NCBI GenBank assembly: GCA_003281485.1
Contig: QCBW01000007.1
Location: 1 to 64,000 of the forward strand
Source: Prochlorococcus sp. AG-347-J20
Lineage (GTDB): Bacteria > Cyanobacteriota > Cyanobacteriia > PCC-6307 > Cyanobiaceae
DNA: 64,000 nt
Direction of reading: 5' to 3'
Shown here: positions 31,581 to 39,284 of the stretch, one piece after another
Layout: the number at the start of each line of letters is the position of its first letter
Numbering within the stretch: the first letter of the stretch is position 1
Notes under the pieces: model-generated
Told to the model about the DNA's origin: nothing
What the model saw: only the letters and a program-made list of their open reading frames with translations
Database searches by the model: none
Translations under genes and position numbers: made by a program

Positions 31581-31678
31581 ATGTCAATTGAACCATCACC
31601 ATTTCTTCCCCAAACAACCATTGCAATTGAGAAAGTAAAAATTGCAGCTAAAGCTGCCCATCCAAGTTGAAAGATCAT
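31577..31678 (-). CDS. petN: Cytochrome b6f complex subunit PetN (subunit VIII)
   Basis: 33-residue single-helix subunit required for assembly of the cytochrome b6f complex in the thylakoid. Reading from the ATG at 31676-31678: [20 protein letters not shown], then [13 protein letters not shown], which matches PetN closely including the WGRNGDG tail. Its TGA overlaps the ATG of a downstream 46-residue membrane protein. Confidence 0.95.
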   Translation of the reverse strand: MIFQLGWAALAAIFTFSIAMVVWGRNGDGSIDI

Positions 31679-31768
31679 TAATTTTGAATATCTTATTCAA
31701 ATATAACAGAACTTTCAAAATATTTATTTATTTCCAAGCTGAAATTAAACTATCAGAAACACAATTAA

Positions 31769-32065
31769 TTGATTAGAATAGTAGAAAAATTGGGAAGATT
31801 AGTACTAAATCATAGTTCAAATTTAGAGGGGCTAATTCCAATACTTGAAAAGTTAGCCCTAAATAACGATATCAAAATGATTACTCCTGCAGTAATATCA
31901 AGAGTAAAAGGAAGATCCTCTAAATTAATAATCAGGCTGTCAGTGAAAACTATAAACGGATATAAAGCGATCGCAAGAAAAGGAAAAACAGCCCAAGAAG
32001 TTTTTATTTCAACAGACTTGAGTAAAGATGAATTAAAAGAAATTTTAAATTTTTATAATAGTTAA
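31769..32065 (+). CDS. DUF2103 family protein
   Basis: A 98-residue protein with GRLVLNHSSNLEGLIPILEKLA, VKGRSSKLIIRLSV and GYKAIARKGKTAQEVFI, the conserved blocks of DUF2103 (described as a possible metal-binding family). Biochemical function is unknown. The start is a TTG at 31769; no better start was seen. It lies divergent from petN by 90 bases. Confidence 0.8.
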   Translation: MIRIVEKLGRLVLNHSSNLEGLIPILEKLALNNDIKMITPAVISRVKGRSSKLIIRLSVKTINGYKAIARKGKTAQEVFISTDLSKDELKEILNFYNS

Positions 32066-32108
32066 GTAATTCATGAAAGAAATTCAAAATTTGCCAAGAG
32101 AAAAGTCA

Positions 32109-32321
32109 ATGAAATTTAAAATAAATTTATTTTTATTTTTATTTTTATTTACTATGGTCATATTTGGTGATAAAACATTCTCACTTACCGATCAACAAAT
32201 TAGATTAATTTGTAAAAAGGAGAAAAGGGAATCGACTTGCATAAAAAATTTAAAAGAGAAAAAATCTAATCTAAATAAAGGTAACTTAATTGAAATACCT
32301 GTAATACCCTATAAGAATTGA
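32109..32321 (+). CDS. Small secreted protein, unknown
   Basis: Starting at the ATG 32109 gives 70 residues: a signal-peptide-like N-terminus (MKFKINLFLFLFLFTMVIFG) followed by a charged, Lys-rich mature part with two Cys (ICKKEKRESTC) that could form a disulfide outside the cytoplasm. A start at 32073 would add 12 residues but spoil the signal sequence. No family recognised. Confidence 0.6.
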   Translation: MKFKINLFLFLFLFTMVIFGDKTFSLTDQQIRLICKKEKRESTCIKNLKEKKSNLNKGNLIEIPVIPYKN

Positions 32322-32328
32322 TTAAGAC

Positions 32329-32598
32329 TTAAATCTCAAATTCTGATTCGAAAAGATTAAAACCATTTTCATAATTTATCAAAAATTCCTCTGAATTATC
32401 ATTAAATCCCTCTCGTTCATAATGTTCATTTAATGCATCATATAAATACACAACCCCATTAAATGCGCTCATATATTCTTTTTGAATATCTTCATCATCG
32501 ATATCATAAATTTTGGCTAAAACCAATTCTACATTTTTTTTTGAAGAATATATTTTCTTTTCGAAATCTTTATTTAACTTTCTTCTTTTTTTTTTCAT
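32329..32598 (-). CDS. Conserved hypothetical acidic protein (89 aa)
   Basis: Not recognised. Basic N-terminus (MKKKRRKLNKDF), then a helical acidic body with YLYDALNEHYEREGF and an acidic, Phe-rich tail. No membrane span or signal peptide. It is convergent with the small secreted protein 8 bases away. Confidence 0.6.
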   Translation of the reverse strand: MKKKRRKLNKDFEKKIYSSKKNVELVLAKIYDIDDEDIQKEYMSAFNGVVYLYDALNEHYEREGFNDNSEEFLINYENGFNLFESEFEI

Positions 32599-32729
32599 TT
32601 ATAAATTTTAATTTATATACAAATCTTACAATACTAAAATTCATAGTTAAATTAAATTAAAACTTATAAAATGAAAAAAGTTTCCAAATCAAAATAAAAC
32701 CTTATATTCCTTAAAAGATCTTAGATCAT

Positions 32730-33158
32730 ATGAATAATAAAGGATTTAGTAATCCTGCAAAGTATAAAAATAAAAATTATGAACTCAAGAAAATGAATTC
32801 TTCAGAGAAACCCAAAAAAAGAAAAGAAAAATCTCTTCCATGGTGGGTAGAATTACTATTTGTTCAAATTGGATTACCAGATTCTATATTAATAAATGTT
32901 TTAAAAGTTAAAAAGAGAACTAAAGAACTAGTAAAAAATGAAAAGAGATCATTTTTAATAATTTTCTTCTGGGCTACTTCATTGGCATATTTTTATCCAG
33001 TAATTAAGCATTCCCAAAACAAATTAGGTTGTGAAGCAATAGCCATAGATTACATAATTAAAAATAAAAATATAAAAAATCTTAATAAGAGGAAGTTAAA
33101 AATGTTATCAACAAATTTTTGTTATGGTGGTGAAGAAATTTATGAAATTGAAAATTAA
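32730..33158 (+). CDS. Membrane protein of unknown function (142 aa)
   Basis: The N-terminal ~35 residues are hydrophilic and Lys/Asn rich, then an amphipathic WWVELLFVQIGLPDSIL stretch, one hydrophobic span (FLIIFFWATSLAYFYPVI) and a C-terminal ~60-residue domain with two Cys (LGCEAIAIDY; TNFCYGGEE). No family recognised. An internal ATG at residue 22 is an alternative start. Confidence 0.6.
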   Translation: MNNKGFSNPAKYKNKNYELKKMNSSEKPKKRKEKSLPWWVELLFVQIGLPDSILINVLKVKKRTKELVKNEKRSFLIIFFWATSLAYFYPVIKHSQNKLGCEAIAIDYIIKNKNIKNLNKRKLKMLSTNFCYGGEEIYEIEN

Positions 33159-33178
33159 AAAATTAAATATCTGAATCA

Positions 33179-33355
33179 ATGACTGATGTAAGACAAAAGA
33201 AAGAAAATGTAAAAATGCATTTAAAAGATTTAAGGCAAAACTTAAAAAAAATGCATTTAGCAGTTACTGAAGAATTAATTTTACCTCAGCCAGATGAGGT
33301 AAAAATGTTGATGAATAAAATGGATGAACTATTAAAAATAATAGAATCAAAATAA
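33179..33355 (+). CDS. Small helical protein (58 aa), paralogue-like to the 34.6 kb gene
   Basis: ATG at 33179, TAA at 33353-33355. The protein is predicted all-helical: LKDLRQNLKKMH, then a LPQPDEV turn and MDELLKIIESK. The pattern L-x2-R/L-x3-L-K/R-x-M-H ... L-P ... D-x-L-L is shared with the 65-residue protein at 34583-34780. The coding region contains a 10-bp perfect inverted repeat (33279-33288 / 33295-33304). Confidence 0.55.
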   Translation: MTDVRQKKENVKMHLKDLRQNLKKMHLAVTEELILPQPDEVKMLMNKMDELLKIIESK

Positions 33356-33386
33356 ACTATAATTTGACTAAGGTTATTTTATAAAA

Positions 33387-33737
33387 ATGAAGAAAATAAA
33401 AAATTTATCACAAATACTTTTAATCATTCTTTTTTTAACTTCCTGTAAATCATCAAATAATAAAGACTCTAACATAAATAATTTGGAGGAAGATTTTAAT
33501 AAAACTACTTCCCTCGATAAAAAAAGGATGGAAGTAAAGTTTTCTTGCGAAGAAAATGGTATTTCAGACTACTTAAATGATGGATGGGTTATCCTAAAAG
33601 AAGAATCTCAAGAAAAAATATGTACCTGGAAATCTATTCCAGCTACCAAGGATTGTGATATGGAAAAAGACAAAGGATGTAAAATAACTAAACCTGATAG
33701 AATAGGAGAAGAGAAAATTTATTTATTAGAGAAGTAA
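33387..33737 (+). CDS. Putative lipoprotein (116 aa)
   Basis: N-terminal signal ending in lipobox FLTSC (Cys20), then a Ser/Asn-rich linker and a small domain with four more Cys (FSCEENG, KICTW, KDCDMEKDKGC), which could form disulfides in the periplasm. No family recognised. Confidence 0.65.
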   Translation: MKKIKNLSQILLIILFLTSCKSSNNKDSNINNLEEDFNKTTSLDKKRMEVKFSCEENGISDYLNDGWVILKEESQEKICTWKSIPATKDCDMEKDKGCKITKPDRIGEEKIYLLEK

Positions 33738-33746
33738 CTTTATACT

Positions 33747-33881
33747 ATGACTGCTAATTTAGATTTTTTAATTGATTCAATTCATAGAAAATTAAAAGGA
33801 TACGAGGCTAAAGAAATTTATTTAGAAAAAAAAATCTTGAAAAAATTTATCCTTTCTCTTCTTAAAGAAGAATATCATTAA
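33747..33881 (+). CDS. Small helical protein (44 aa)
   Basis: ATG at 33747, TAA at 33879-33881. Helical, charged peptide with LIDSIHRKLKGYEAKEIYLE followed by two lysine-rich helical turns. It starts 9 bases after the lipoprotein stop, compatible with an operon. Unknown function. Confidence 0.45.
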   Translation: MTANLDFLIDSIHRKLKGYEAKEIYLEKKILKKFILSLLKEEYH

Positions 33882-33918
33882 GATATCATGATAATGACTT
33901 TTAAGTGATTGAAAATTT

Positions 33919-34020
33919 ATGAATATGTATAATTTTTCCTCTCTGACTGTTATTTTGATTATATTTTTTGTTTTGAGCCTCTATTTCTTATACAGGGTTA
34001 CATCGAATTCAAAGAATTAA
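33919..34020 (+). CDS. Small single-span membrane peptide (33 aa)
   Basis: ATG at 33919, TAA at 34018-34020. Mostly one hydrophobic helix (LTVILIIFFVLSLYFLY) followed by a polar tail RVTSNSKN. It lacks a clear ribosome-binding site. Similar tiny one-span ORFs recur across this window. Function unknown. Confidence 0.4.
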   Translation: MNMYNFSSLTVILIIFFVLSLYFLYRVTSNSKN

Positions 34021-34040
34021 AAAATATTTTTACAATATTA

Positions 34041-34223
34041 TTAAATTATTGGATCTTCTCTGAGAAGTAAAACTGTACTGTTACTTATACCTTCTTTTAT
34101 CCATTCTTTATATTCTGCTACAACACAATTTCTGTCAGAATTTTGTAAGAGGCTTATCCTTTCTTTTGCGTTATCTAAAGCAACCTTAATGCAGTATTGA
34201 TAATCTTTAGGATTTTCTTTCAT
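34041..34223 (-). CDS. Conserved hypothetical protein (60 aa)
   Basis: Soluble, helical 60-residue protein with two Cys (YQYCIKVAL, RNCVVAEYKEW). Not recognised. It is convergent with the 33-residue membrane peptide and divergent from the gene at 34365. Confidence 0.5.
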   Translation of the reverse strand: MKENPKDYQYCIKVALDNAKERISLLQNSDRNCVVAEYKEWIKEGISNSTVLLLREDPII

Positions 34224-34364
34224 AAGTTTTTTTAATAATAATAGTTAATATGATTTTCTGTTCTGTATTAAAAACAACAATAATAGCCTTACCTTTAATA
34301 AGAGTATCAAGCAATACGGAACAATCTTCTTTATATTTAGGATAATAATAATTTTAAGGTAACC

Positions 34365-34559
34365 ATGTCATACGAAGCAGGTAGCAAAGAATGTAGACAT
34401 TTGATTGAAGCTAAGGAAAGTCTTTTATCAGCAATGGAAGCATTGAGCAATATCGAAACAACTGATCTACTACAGATACAAATTAAAGAGATTTACAATA
34501 AATTAGAAAAAATGCATGATAATCGCAAAAAAATCGAATCAACAACTAATTATCTATAA
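34365..34559 (+). CDS. Small helical protein (64 aa)
   Basis: Two predicted amphipathic helices, CRHLIEAKESLLSAMEAL and LLQIQIKEIYNKLEKM, likely a helical hairpin. The ATG follows an AAGGTAACC leader (34352-34360 region) that gives a fair Shine-Dalgarno. Unknown function. Confidence 0.55.
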   Translation: MSYEAGSKECRHLIEAKESLLSAMEALSNIETTDLLQIQIKEIYNKLEKMHDNRKKIESTTNYL

Positions 34560-34582
34560 ATTATTCTTTTAATCTAAAATTT

Positions 34583-34780
34583 TTAGAACTGACTGTTTAT
34601 CTTTTTCACTCTTTTATCTGATAACAATTCCAGTAAAGCATCAAGTTGCGCATGTACTTCCTTAGCTTCATTTAGATCTGGTAAAAGGTCATCTTTTATA
34701 AGCATTTGATGCATCTCTCTAAGCTCTAACCTTATGTATCTAAGGTGAGAACTTACTTCTTCTCTCTTAGTAGCACTCAT
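34583..34780 (-). CDS. Small helical protein (65 aa)
   Basis: All-helical: HLRYIRLELREMHQML, a LLPDLNEAKEV turn, then HAQLDALLELLSDKR. Resembles the 58-residue protein at 33179 in spacing of conserved Leu, Met-His, Leu-Pro and Asp-Leu-Leu positions. It converges with the 64-residue gene at 34365. Unknown function. Confidence 0.55.
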   Translation of the reverse strand: MSATKREEVSSHLRYIRLELREMHQMLIKDDLLPDLNEAKEVHAQLDALLELLSDKRVKKINSQF

Positions 34781-34918
34781 ATTAACTTTTTATTATGTAC
34801 ATTATACAATATTGTCTTTTTAGGAACCTTAAATTAATCTCGCGAAATTAGAAAAATATTGAAGATTAAAAACAATTAAAAATATTTCTTAGAGTTGCAA
34901 TGTAGTAAAATAGAATTC

Positions 34919-35092
34919 ATGAAAAATAAAAAATCAATAAAAAATAAAGATAAGTCAATCAAGAAAAATCAAAAGTTAGGTCAAACAAAAAATTCTGCAA
35001 AATTAGTTCTTTTTATATTTGGAATAGGTCCATTAATAGGTATTGCAATATTTTTATATAGCAATGGATTTTTTAATTCCCCAAATATGTAA
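34919..35092 (+). CDS. Small membrane protein with basic N-terminus (57 aa)
   Basis: The ATG at 34919 gives a Lys-rich N-terminus (KNKKSIKNKDKSIKKNQK) and one hydrophobic span (LVLFIFGIGPLIGIAIFLY). A TTG at 34895 would add eight residues but has no better support. Unknown function. Confidence 0.5.
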   Translation: MKNKKSIKNKDKSIKKNQKLGQTKNSAKLVLFIFGIGPLIGIAIFLYSNGFFNSPNM

Positions 35093-35143
35093 AAGTTAAA
35101 AATTGAAATTTAACTAAAGAACTATTTTAAAAAGATTTAAACA

Positions 35144-35347
35144 TTATTCAAATTTTTTTAATGAGAAAACCCTAAATTCAGCAATTTTCCTCGCATTTTC
35201 TGGATCAGAAACTATAAAGGGATGATCAGATAGAAGTTCGAGTACTTTATCTATCTTTAATCGTAAATCCTTACAATCAATATTTAGCCATTCCTTGTCA
35301 AAAGAGATTGCAAAGCTGTCGGCATTATTATAAAGTTTATCTTTCAT
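35144..35347 (-). CDS. Conserved hypothetical protein (67 aa)
   Basis: Soluble small protein with WLNIDCKDLRLKIDKVLELL and a FIVSDPENARKIAEFRVF tail, giving alternating helix and strand. No family recognised. The 223 bases between this start and 35571 hold no other ORF I can support. Confidence 0.55.
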   Translation of the reverse strand: MKDKLYNNADSFAISFDKEWLNIDCKDLRLKIDKVLELLSDHPFIVSDPENARKIAEFRVFSLKKFE

Positions 35348-35570
35348 ATAATTTGAAATTTAAATTGAAAAAATTTTAAACTTTGACCTAATCTAAGGCC
35401 AATTAGAGGAAAATATATAATCATCCTAATCACTTATTAAGACATAACTTTCAATATAAGTTTCACAAATTATACTTTCTTTAATTACTAAAATTCAGAA
35501 TTAGTATTATCAATTCAAAATCCGCCCTATTTGACAGAAGTGTTACAATAACGGCAAAGCTATATTTTTT

Positions 35571-35939
35571 ATGGAAAATAAAGTAAAAAGGATAGGATAT
35601 CTTCCTAGAAAAAGAGTTCTTGAAATTATCGATGAAATATCTAAAAGTGAATCAATAAGTAGATCAAAAGTCGTTGGAATATTAGTTGAGGAGGCATTAG
35701 GTGCCAGAGGAATTGCTAATTTTGGATATAGCAATACTAATAAATCAAATTTATACAGATCGGATTCCTATAAGGAGGCTCAAAACGATAATATGAATTT
35801 GCAAATTACAGAGGATGAATTTGTTGATGACAGTGGTTACACAGTTTCTTCTCACAAAACATTAGACCGATCAATATCATCTGCAGATATTGAATTGGCT
35901 AATAAAATTAATATTCTTAAAGAATCAGGACTAATATAA
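35571..35939 (+). CDS. Ribbon-helix-helix-like protein (122 aa)
   Basis: Residues 1-45 read as a basic beta strand (KVKRIGYLP) followed by two helices (RKRVLEIIDEISKSE; SRSKVVGILVEEAL), the layout of ribbon-helix-helix DNA-binding domains. The C-terminal 75 residues are polar, Ser/Asn-rich and probably disordered apart from a last helix. This could be a small transcription factor or a protein-protein adaptor; no family name recognised. Confidence 0.6.
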   Translation: MENKVKRIGYLPRKRVLEIIDEISKSESISRSKVVGILVEEALGARGIANFGYSNTNKSNLYRSDSYKEAQNDNMNLQITEDEFVDDSGYTVSSHKTLDRSISSADIELANKINILKESGLI

Positions 35940-36068
35940 CTCAAATTGATTATTTATTTTATTTTTTAATGCATAACATTGAATCATTGTTTATTCTTAG
36001 TCAAGATTAATATTCCTTCTCCAAATTTGAATATTTAATCCTCTCTAATAACAATTTTTAATTAAAAA

Positions 36069-37388
36069 ATGAAAGATATTAATTGTCCCTCATGTGGCAA
36101 AACCTTCCGAATTGACCCTAGTAGCTTTGAAGAAATACTTCTTCAAATAAAAGACGAGGAATTTAATAAACAACTAAAAGAAAGGCTTATATTGGTTGAG
36201 GAAGATTATAAAAAATCTTTGGAAATTTTAAAGAGAGAATTAAAAATACAACTAATCGAGCAAAACCGAATTAAAGAAAATGAAATTAATTCTCTTGAAT
36301 CAAAATTAAATATCGCTGAAGAAAAAAAAACAAATGCCCTTAATGATTTAAGAAATCAGGCAACAACTAAAGTTAATGAGCTAAATAATGAATTAATCAA
36401 ATTAAAGGATCAAATTAAAAACCAGGCTGAAATTTCAGAATTATCATTAAGAAATCAAGTCAATGAAGCTGTAACCAATTTAGAGAAAGAAAACACATTG
36501 TTAAAAACTTCCATTGAAAAAATAAAGCTTAAACAATCCATTAATGAAAAATTAATTGAAGAAAAGTTTAAAAGCAAAATTAGTGAAAGGGACTTAACTA
36601 TTCAAGAGCTAAGAGAAATGAAATCCAGATTATCCACAAAGATGGTGGGCGAAACATTAGAAATACATTGCGAAACGCAATTCAATCTGAATCGAGCGAC
36701 AGCTTTTAAAAACTCATATTTCGAAAAAGACAATGATATTTCATCAGGAAGTAAAGGTGACTATATATTTAGAGAATTTGACAATAATAAAATCGAAATT
36801 GTATCTATAATGTTTGAAATGAAAAATGAAAGTTTTAATGGAAATTCTAAAAGAAAAAATGAAGATTTTTTAAAAGAATTGGATAAAGATAGAAGACAAA
36901 AATCATGTGAATATGCGGTCCTCGTTTCGCTTTTAGAACCGGATAGTGAATTATATAATTCAGGAATAGTAGATGTTTCTCATAGATACCCAAAGATGTA
37001 TATTATTAGACCCCAATTCTTTTTACCAATCATTTCTCTTCTAAGAAATGCATCTATGGAAACTTTAAAATATAAATCACAAATTGATTTAATGAAAAGA
37101 GAGAATTACGATATTACTAATTTTGAAAGTACTCTTGAGCAATTTAAGAATGCAGTAGGGAAGAATGTATCTCTAGCACAAAATAGATTTAATGATGCAA
37201 TTTCAGAAATTGAAAAATCAATAATTCATTTACAAAAAACTAAAGAAGCTTTAATTCTTTCGAAAAAGCACCTTCTTTCAGCTGACAGCAAATCTCAAGA
37301 ATTAACGGTAAAAAAATTAACTAGAAATAATCCCACCATGAAGAAAAAGTTTGATGATTTAGACGATTTTGTCGATAAGGTTGCCTAA
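36069..37388 (+). CDS. DUF2130 protein
   Basis: A 439-residue protein starting with a zinc-ribbon-like CPSCGKTFRI (Cys6, Cys9), then a long coiled coil (about residues 25-195), then the DUF2130 domain with KMVGETLEIHCE, GDYIFREFD and EYAVLVSLLEPDSELYNSGI. DUF2130 is thought to be nuclease-like (PD-(D/E)XK fold); here the order E...D...E-x-K-N (FEMKNES) would be compatible. Role unknown; probably DNA-associated. Confidence 0.85.
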   Translation: MKDINCPSCGKTFRIDPSSFEEILLQIKDEEFNKQLKERLILVEEDYKKSLEILKRELKIQLIEQNRIKENEINSLESKLNIAEEKKTNALNDLRNQATTKVNELNNELIKLKDQIKNQAEISELSLRNQVNEAVTNLEKENTLLKTSIEKIKLKQSINEKLIEEKFKSKISERDLTIQELREMKSRLSTKMVGETLEIHCETQFNLNRATAFKNSYFEKDNDISSGSKGDYIFREFDNNKIEIVSIMFEMKNESFNGNSKRKNEDFLKELDKDRRQKSCEYAVLVSLLEPDSELYNSGIVDVSHRYPKMYIIRPQFFLPIISLLRNASMETLKYKSQIDLMKRENYDITNFESTLEQFKNAVGKNVSLAQNRFNDAISEIEKSIIHLQKTKEALILSKKHLLSADSKSQELTVKKLTRNNPTMKKKFDDLDDFVDKVA

Positions 37389-37480
37389 ACTATAATCTTG
37401 AAATTAAAAATAGTTAAAAATATATTAAATTTGTAATTTAGAAATATAATATAAATATTTAATTCCAAGCAACGCAAATA

Positions 37481-37762
37481 ATGACTGCCAACACCCCAAT
37501 TTACACTATTGCCAAAGATCTTAATGTCGAAAGTAATAGAATACTATTAGCTTGCAAGAAACTTGGAATCTACGCAAAAGGTGCGACAAAAAGATTAAAT
37601 GAAGAAGAATTAGAAAAAATTAAAAGTTATTTTGAAACAGGCAAAAATGTGTCAGATGAAGTGATCAATTTAAATAAAGTTAAAACTAAAAGTAGTTCTA
37701 AAAAAATTGTAGAAAAAGTAAAGATAAAATATTTTGCTAACAGACTTATTCGTAAATCTTAA
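37481..37762 (+). CDS. Free-standing IF2_N-like domain protein
   Basis: 93 residues. The first ~55 residues (IYTIAKDLNVESNRILLACK, then KLGIYAKGATKRLNEEE) match the N-terminal IF2_N domain of bacterial initiation factor 2, with no GTPase domain after it. The remainder is Lys-rich. It could be a ribosome-binding accessory peptide or a remnant of an infB copy. I recall stand-alone IF2_N proteins in marine picocyanobacteria but cannot give a function. Confidence 0.65.
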   Translation: MTANTPIYTIAKDLNVESNRILLACKKLGIYAKGATKRLNEEELEKIKSYFETGKNVSDEVINLNKVKTKSSSKKIVEKVKIKYFANRLIRKS

Positions 37763-37846
37763 ATAAAAATAATTTTTTTTAATTACTTAAAGGAATAAGC
37801 CACAGAAGAAAAAAAAAATAAATTATCATAAGTAAAAATACTTAAG

Positions 37847-38254
37847 ATGAGCATAAGCGAAATTTTAAATTCTCTTGAAAAATCCTGGGAAAGAGATGAT
37901 ATTCTTTTAAATATAAAGAAGGGGTTAGGGACAGATGAGATAGTTAATGAATTTCTTATGAAAAACGAAAGACGAATTAAAGAATTAAATTCTTTATTAA
38001 GACCAGAAGATCTTGAATTATTAAATCAAGTAGAAAAACTCTCAACTTGCGAATCTAAATTAATAAATGAGATTAAAAATTTAAATTACTTAGAAAATAA
38101 TGAAAATCATCACATTATTAACAAAAAAAAGATTGTGACATCTAATAGAGTTTCTTTCAACAAAATTAGTTCATTCATGATTAATTGGAGTAACAAATTT
38201 GTAGTTATTGCTTTACTAACAATTTCAGCCATAGCTTTAGCAAAGCAAGCGTAG
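37847..38254 (+). CDS. Tail-anchored hypothetical protein (135 aa)
   Basis: Soluble helical N-terminal ~110 residues (ILNSLEKSWERDDILLNIKK) and one C-terminal hydrophobic helix (KFVVIALLTISAIALA), suggesting a tail-anchored membrane protein. Not recognised. It precedes the DNA-repair operon by 41 bases, but the weak leader gives no evidence it belongs to it. Confidence 0.6.
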   Translation: MSISEILNSLEKSWERDDILLNIKKGLGTDEIVNEFLMKNERRIKELNSLLRPEDLELLNQVEKLSTCESKLINEIKNLNYLENNENHHIINKKKIVTSNRVSFNKISSFMINWSNKFVVIALLTISAIALAKQA

Positions 38255-38295
38255 GCATAATTAGCTAAATTAACTTCATTGTAAGAGATGTAGTT

Positions 38296-39282
38296 TTGAG
38301 AACTAAACAAGAATATTTAATTAGATATAAAGATGGAAGTCTTTATTGCAAACTAGCTGATATTTGGATTGATCCAAGCAAGCCAGTAAAAAAGGCACTA
38401 ATAACTCACGCTCATTTTGATCACTTTACATTTGGCTGTGAAGAATACATTTCTACTAAGGAAACTGCGATACTTCTTAAAGAAAGAATTGGAGAAAATA
38501 TTGAAATTAAGACTTTTGAATATGGAGAAGAATTTAAGATAAATGGAATTAATATTTCTTTTCATCCATCTGGTCACATCCTTGGATCTAGTCAAATAAG
38601 GTTTATTTTTGCTGAAGAAAAATGGCTAATTTCAGGTGACTTTAAGCTTCAAAAAGATCAGACTTGCAAACAGTATGAAATAGTAAAAACTGATTATTTA
38701 ATAAGCGAATGTACTTTTGGTTTGCCAATATTTAAGTGGGATGAATCAAGTAAAATAGCAAATGATATTTCAAAATGGATAACTAATTCACCAGAAAAAA
38801 CTTCTTTACTTTTCTGCTATTCACTTGGAAAAGCTCAGAGATTGTTAAACGAAATTAGTCAAACAAATTTTAAAGGAAATATTTATTCACATGGCAGTAT
38901 TCACAAAATGAACAATATTTATAGAGACCTTGGAATTGATATTAAAGATACTATAAAATTTGAAAGCAAAAAAAAGATAGATGAACTCAAAGGAAGTCTA
39001 ATATTATTACCGCCATCTTTAAGTAAGGGTTCTTATTTAAAAAATTTCAAAAACATTCAAACAGCTTTCGCGAGTGGATGGATGTCAATAAGAGCTCTAA
39101 GAAAAAGATCAGGATATGATAAAGGATTCGCAATCTCTGATCATGCGGATTGGGATGGAATTCTAGAAGTAGTAAAAAAGTCTGAAGCAAAAAATGTATT
39201 TTTTCATCATGGAGATAGTGAAGTCTTAAGTAAATATTTAGTTGAAAAGGAATCAATAAATATCCTTTTATTCGGTAAATAA
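38296..39282 (+). CDS. Ligase-associated MBL-fold exonuclease
   Basis: First gene of a four-gene DNA-repair operon. The 328-residue protein has the metallo-beta-lactamase motif THAHFDHF (His38, His40, Asp42, His43), the second zinc region GHILGSS, SGDF and the beta-CASP-like SDHADW near the end. It belongs to the ligase-associated exonuclease group of the LHR-LIG-EXO-MPE systems. The start is TTG at 38296, as no ATG precedes the conserved domain. The ligase gene follows 2 bases after the stop. Confidence 0.87.
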   Translation: MRTKQEYLIRYKDGSLYCKLADIWIDPSKPVKKALITHAHFDHFTFGCEEYISTKETAILLKERIGENIEIKTFEYGEEFKINGINISFHPSGHILGSSQIRFIFAEEKWLISGDFKLQKDQTCKQYEIVKTDYLISECTFGLPIFKWDESSKIANDISKWITNSPEKTSLLFCYSLGKAQRLLNEISQTNFKGNIYSHGSIHKMNNIYRDLGIDIKDTIKFESKKKIDELKGSLILLPPSLSKGSYLKNFKNIQTAFASGWMSIRALRKRSGYDKGFAISDHADWDGILEVVKKSEAKNVFFHHGDSEVLSKYLVEKESINILLFGK

Positions 39283-39284
39283 AT

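Noticed and set aside
34781-34815. Possible LexA-like palindrome (TGTACATTATACAA) before the gene at 34583
   Set aside because: Half-site spacing is off by one compared with RGTACNNNDGTWCB, so it does not fit.
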